Source: Lottia gigantea
Lineage: Eukaryota; Mollusca; Gastropoda; Lottiidae
DNA: 64,000 nucleotides
Reading direction: 5' to 3'
NCBI RefSeq assembly: GCF_000327385.1
Contig: NW_008710013.1
Span: forward strand, 1,204,759-1,268,758
The notes beneath the pieces are model-generated. The model was not told the DNA's origin and did no database searches. It was given only the letters and a program-made list of their open reading frames with translations. A program made the translations under genes and the position numbers. Shown in pieces: positions 61,601-64,000 of this stretch (positions are counted from its first letter, which is position 1; each line of letters opens with the position of its first letter).

Positions 61601-63321
61601 ATACAAAAAATGATACTTTTTTTTGACTACCTGTGGGGCATAAATTTTCTGAAGCGAATTGATGTATATGTATGTGTTACCATTAAAGAGAGCTTCGCTG
61701 CGCTCTCATATTAAGAGTCAACTTGTCTGACCTAATATTTTTATACATTCCAAAACAATGGGCATACAGTTTAAAAATTTATTCAGATTATTGGTCTAGA
61801 GACAAAAAAATTAAATTTTTGTCAGAAAATGACATTACAATTGATGCAGATACTTGAATAATAGGCGATGTCTAAGATTTGGTTTTTTTTTTCCATTTAA
61901 AATCATTCACACAAGAAACAGATACAAATTCTTTTGCATGAAATCAGTGAATAATATATCATTACTCTAACATTGATATTGAATTCAAGGCAAAATGGCT
62001 GACTTACCACTCCTTGAAGTAAGGACTTCTTCTCCAGGAAATGAAGCTGTAATCTTAAATCCAAAAACTTTTTCCCCATCCATTCTTTTTTTAGCTCTAG
62101 AAATTGAAGAAAACAATTTTTGTTGGAGATTAAACTAGCTGTCGTGATGATAGAGTGACAGCTCTTCAATTCACAAACTCCTAACATTTTCATTCACAAA
62201 TTCCCTGCCTTTAAATTAAGGGTGTGCTAAAAACAGTTCAGTCACATCAATCAGTGTTAGAATTTCTAATATCCAATCAAATTACATAGCTGTAAATATT
62301 TGAACCAATCACAATAGGTGTTTACAGTCAATGAGAAAAAGTAATATGTAACCACACCCCTCAATGACCTTTGATTCATACAGCACATGCATTTCATGTG
62401 GTGTAGTGAACATGTTTTGACATAAACCAAGTTTGTGTATAAAATAATCAACTGTTCACTCAACATTACTCACTACACTGAACTGTTTTGTTCATGATCA
62501 TTTAGCAAACATGTGACTTCAGGTTTACAAAATGTTGTATATGTTTACAAAAAATGTTCAGTCAATATCTAAACTTATATCTAATTGCACTAAATTTTCT
62601 GATACTATGGTTTCAGAATCAATTGTTCAAGTTTATATATGAAATTACTTATAAACTTCAGTGATGAAAAGATTATTACTAAACGAGTTGATTTTTTGAA
62701 GGCTTATTTGCCTATTTCTGATTTATGTTTCAGTGTAATGAAAATATCAAAATAATACATTATGTTTCAGATTTTTGTCATATTCCTGATCTGTATTGTG
62801 CTATAGTGTGGGACACAAGGACATTATAGAATATCTGGTAATGTCTTGATGAACTCACAAATGATTCAGTTTTGCATGGCATCTAATAAGTTATGCTAAA
62901 TTTTCTTTTTGTCATGGTGAAAAAGCTCCAAAATTTTAATTTTATTTTATGTCTGGCCTTAACTGTGATGAAATCACATCTGAAATTCATGCCTGAGGAA
63001 TTTGTAAAGACAGATTTACCAGGATAGGCATGTTAATACCTTTTAAAAATTACGAAGATAGATAATATCAATTATATATAAATATATGTTCTGAAGTGTA
63101 GAATATATACTTGCATAAACTTCTTGCCTTCTTGTAAAAGATATTACTTACCGTAAAGAACTTTCTTTGTTGGCAAATCTGAGTACAGCATAATTTTGAG
63201 TGACAGACATGACACGTCCACCACAATTATTGGACAACTGTTTTAATCTAGCATGAATTTGCTTTTGAGATGAATCTTTCCAAAATCCATGAATCTCTAA
63301 CTCTGCATGCTTTTCAGGACC
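49850..63321 (-). CDS. MARF1: Meiosis regulator and mRNA stability factor 1 (MARF1), 5' end outside window
   Basis: MARF1 (limkain-b1) is an endoribonuclease-containing RNA-silencing factor: N-terminal NYN nuclease, RRMs, then a row of LOTUS/OST-HTH domains; in mouse it controls oocyte meiosis and retrotransposon RNA. Nineteen exons here give about 1,517 residues: 63152-63321, 62008-62096, 59354-60141, 58829-59007, 58527-58607, 57979-58168, 57641-57816, 57261-57427, 55924-56135, 55327-55465, 55039-55130, 54841-54886, 54385-54584, 53105-53332, 52707-52910, 51756-52026, 51459-51572, 51033-51182 and 49850-50907. All phases join. Visible domains are RRM1, RRM2 and eight LOTUS domains; the NYN exons must lie beyond 64000. 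The B3GNTL1 gene is convergent on its left. Confidence 0.95.
52081..52664 (+). mobile_element. Pearl/HINE-like element, copy 9
   Basis: In the MARF1 intron between 52026 and 52707. Opens TTTGCCAGGCAATATACGCC and CACTGGCAGC, has three degraded core units, a short ATGGACGGATGGAC, and closes with the decayed hairpin ATTTCATGTGGTCATATAAA. Confidence 0.72.
53573..54280 (+). mobile_element. Pearl/HINE-like element, copy 10
   Basis: In the MARF1 intron between 53332 and 54385. Opens GATAGCTTTCAAGGCAAGG and ATATATGCCCACTGGCAG, has four core units of about 155-160 bp, a short GGACGGACAGAC, and an intact end: ATACGCCCCCCATTTC and ATGTGGGCGTATAAAAAT. Least decayed ends of the set. Confidence 0.82.
56544..57154 (+). 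mobile_element. Pearl/HINE-like element, copy 11 (diverged subfamily)
   Basis: In the MARF1 intron between 56135 and 57261. Opens GATAGTTTGCCTGGCAAGG, has GTCAGTAACTCAAACAG and AAAACTGTAGCCCC core pieces, GGACGGATTGACCAGACAG, and ends GTGTGGGCGTATAAAAATG. Confidence 0.72.
58829..60141 (-). CDS. MARF1: MARF1 linker and RRM2 exons
   Basis: Exons 59354-60141 and 58829-59007. The first is mostly S/N/Y/P-rich and probably disordered, with little conservation, and ends in [20 protein letters not shown], the first strand of RRM2. The second completes it with [20 protein letters not shown] and [12 protein letters not shown], matching human VSNIDYRLSRKEL and LHRYKIGSKKILVSL. Confidence 0.93.
60487..60580. 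repeat. Intronic repeat Y, copy 1
   Basis: About 95 bases matching 61077-61170 in the same orientation: GCAATGGTAT, AGCTTACA, then ATTGAAAAATTTCAAAAAAC in both. It lies in the long MARF1 intron. Class unknown; ends approximate. Confidence 0.7.
61077..61170. repeat. Intronic repeat Y, copy 2
   Basis: Second copy of the repeat at 60487-60580, about 590 bases downstream. The spacing suggests a local duplication or two insertions of one short element. Confidence 0.7.
61445..61490 (+). promoter_or_regulatory. Cluster of CRE/ATF-like sites with a GCCGCCAT motif
   Basis: TGACGTCA (full palindromic CRE, 61445-61452), TGACGTAT (61461-61468), TGATGTCA (61468-61475) and GCCGCCATCATTG (61481 on), with TATGACGCATA about 55 bases further. 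It lies inside the MARF1 intron between 60142 and 62007. Whether it is a promoter or enhancer, and for which strand, cannot be told from sequence. Confidence 0.4.
62008..63321 (-). CDS. MARF1: MARF1 RRM1 exons
   Basis: Exons 63152-63321 and 62008-62096 encode an [60 protein letters not shown] and [12 protein letters not shown]. Human MARF1 has CGGKVLSV and IIRFVNQESAERAQKRM in the same place. The codon for Arg is split CG/A at the junction. Confidence 0.92.
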
Positions 63322-63865
63322 CTCAAATATTAATACATAAATGATAAGTATCTTTGAATGTTCGAAATTAACTTTTCTTTATCTTTATTTCTTGGCCACA
63401 TAAGGTAAATCAAATTTTTTATCATTTATCAAATCATTATTTCTTACAGAATTCAAATATTAGCTACACAATTGTCCTGATAATCTTCAATTTGAATTCA
63501 AGTTAATAATTAAAATACAAAAATATGTAAGATCACATTCAAAATCTGAAAGAATTCAACAGGAATTCAAAAGGAATTAGTTTTGACTGGTAACTACTCT
63601 TTATAAACACAATTCAATATAACAATATGCCAATTTTCATTTTTTAATCAATGACTATCTTGAAGCTGATATTCCAATTTACATAAAAAAAATCAGTAAA
63701 ACTTCATCAAAAATAGTGTGACAACAATAGACTATCTGAAGAATTAAAGTGGACTGTACTTTAAGTTCATTTCAAAATATTTATCTCAGAGCAAAGTTAT
63801 AACTGATGGAAAATATTTGATTTTAAATTTCAAATCTTCCTTAAGGGATAACTTATAAATTCATC

Positions 63866-64000
63866 CAAATCTGTAAAGAATTTCGTCCTCTTCAGTGCTT
63901 ATAAGCTATAGAAAACAAACGGTTTTCAAAAAACAAGGACTGTAACTAATAATATATTTGGATATTTTATTATTTCTATAGGGTTCCTTCTTGCTTCATT
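63866..64000 (+). mobile_element. Pearl/HINE-like core units at the right edge
   Basis: AATCTGTAAAGAATTTCGTC, GCTTATAAGCTATAGAAAAC, GTTTTCAAAAAACAAGG and ATAGGGTTCCTTCTTGC follow the order of the pearl core unit. No ends are visible; the window stops within the copy. Orientation is the same as all others. Confidence 0.6.

Overview
The window is animal nuclear DNA: AT-rich, intron-dense, with GT-AG introns of a few hundred bases and five recognisable protein genes. Protein similarity (from memory, no search run) points to a lophotrochozoan. The repeats point to a mollusc: pearl/HINE-like elements with ~160-bp core repeats and an ACGG-type microsatellite, and a tRNA-SINE with a core I associate with mollusc genomes.

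Layout, left to right. 1-2458 is a 50-bp satellite filling the 3' part of a DNA polymerase beta (POLB) intron; the last five POLB exons follow (+, 2459-4174). A complete three-exon 4E-BP gene lies at 8559-11111 (+). A 36-bp minisatellite at 13257-14560 separates it from the convergent ANKHD1/ANKRD17 (Drosophila mask) gene (-, 36865 to 15298, 33 coding exons, about 2,720 codons: two ankyrin blocks, KH domain, low-complexity tail). An apparently GC/YY1-type promoter lies just right of its first exon. A LINE fragment (37470-38345) sits in the gap before B3GNTL1 (+, 41143-46574, 12 exons), the tRNA-queuosine galactosyltransferase. Two blocks of a 62-bp minisatellite follow. Convergent to it is MARF1 (-, 63321 to 49850, 19 exons in the window): two RRMs and eight LOTUS domains; its N-terminal NYN nuclease exons lie beyond the right edge.

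About 14 percent of the window consists of roughly twelve pearl-like elements, all in the same orientation. The genes do not form an operon or pathway; loosely, 4E-BP, mask, B3GNTL1 and MARF1 all act on mRNA or translation, but I see no evidence that this adjacency is functional.

The strongest unusual signals are: (1) the POLB satellite appears to be copied from the gene's own intron-exon junction, so each unit carries a decoy 3' splice site; (2) its units keep a central palindrome through paired base changes; (3) twelve of twelve pearl-like elements share one orientation; (4) a minisatellite has expanded inside the 5' end of one such element; (5) a bare 31-bp SINE tail is flanked by a 16-bp target-site duplication. 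I found no CRISPR array, no virus-like element, no rRNA and no convincing tRNA gene.
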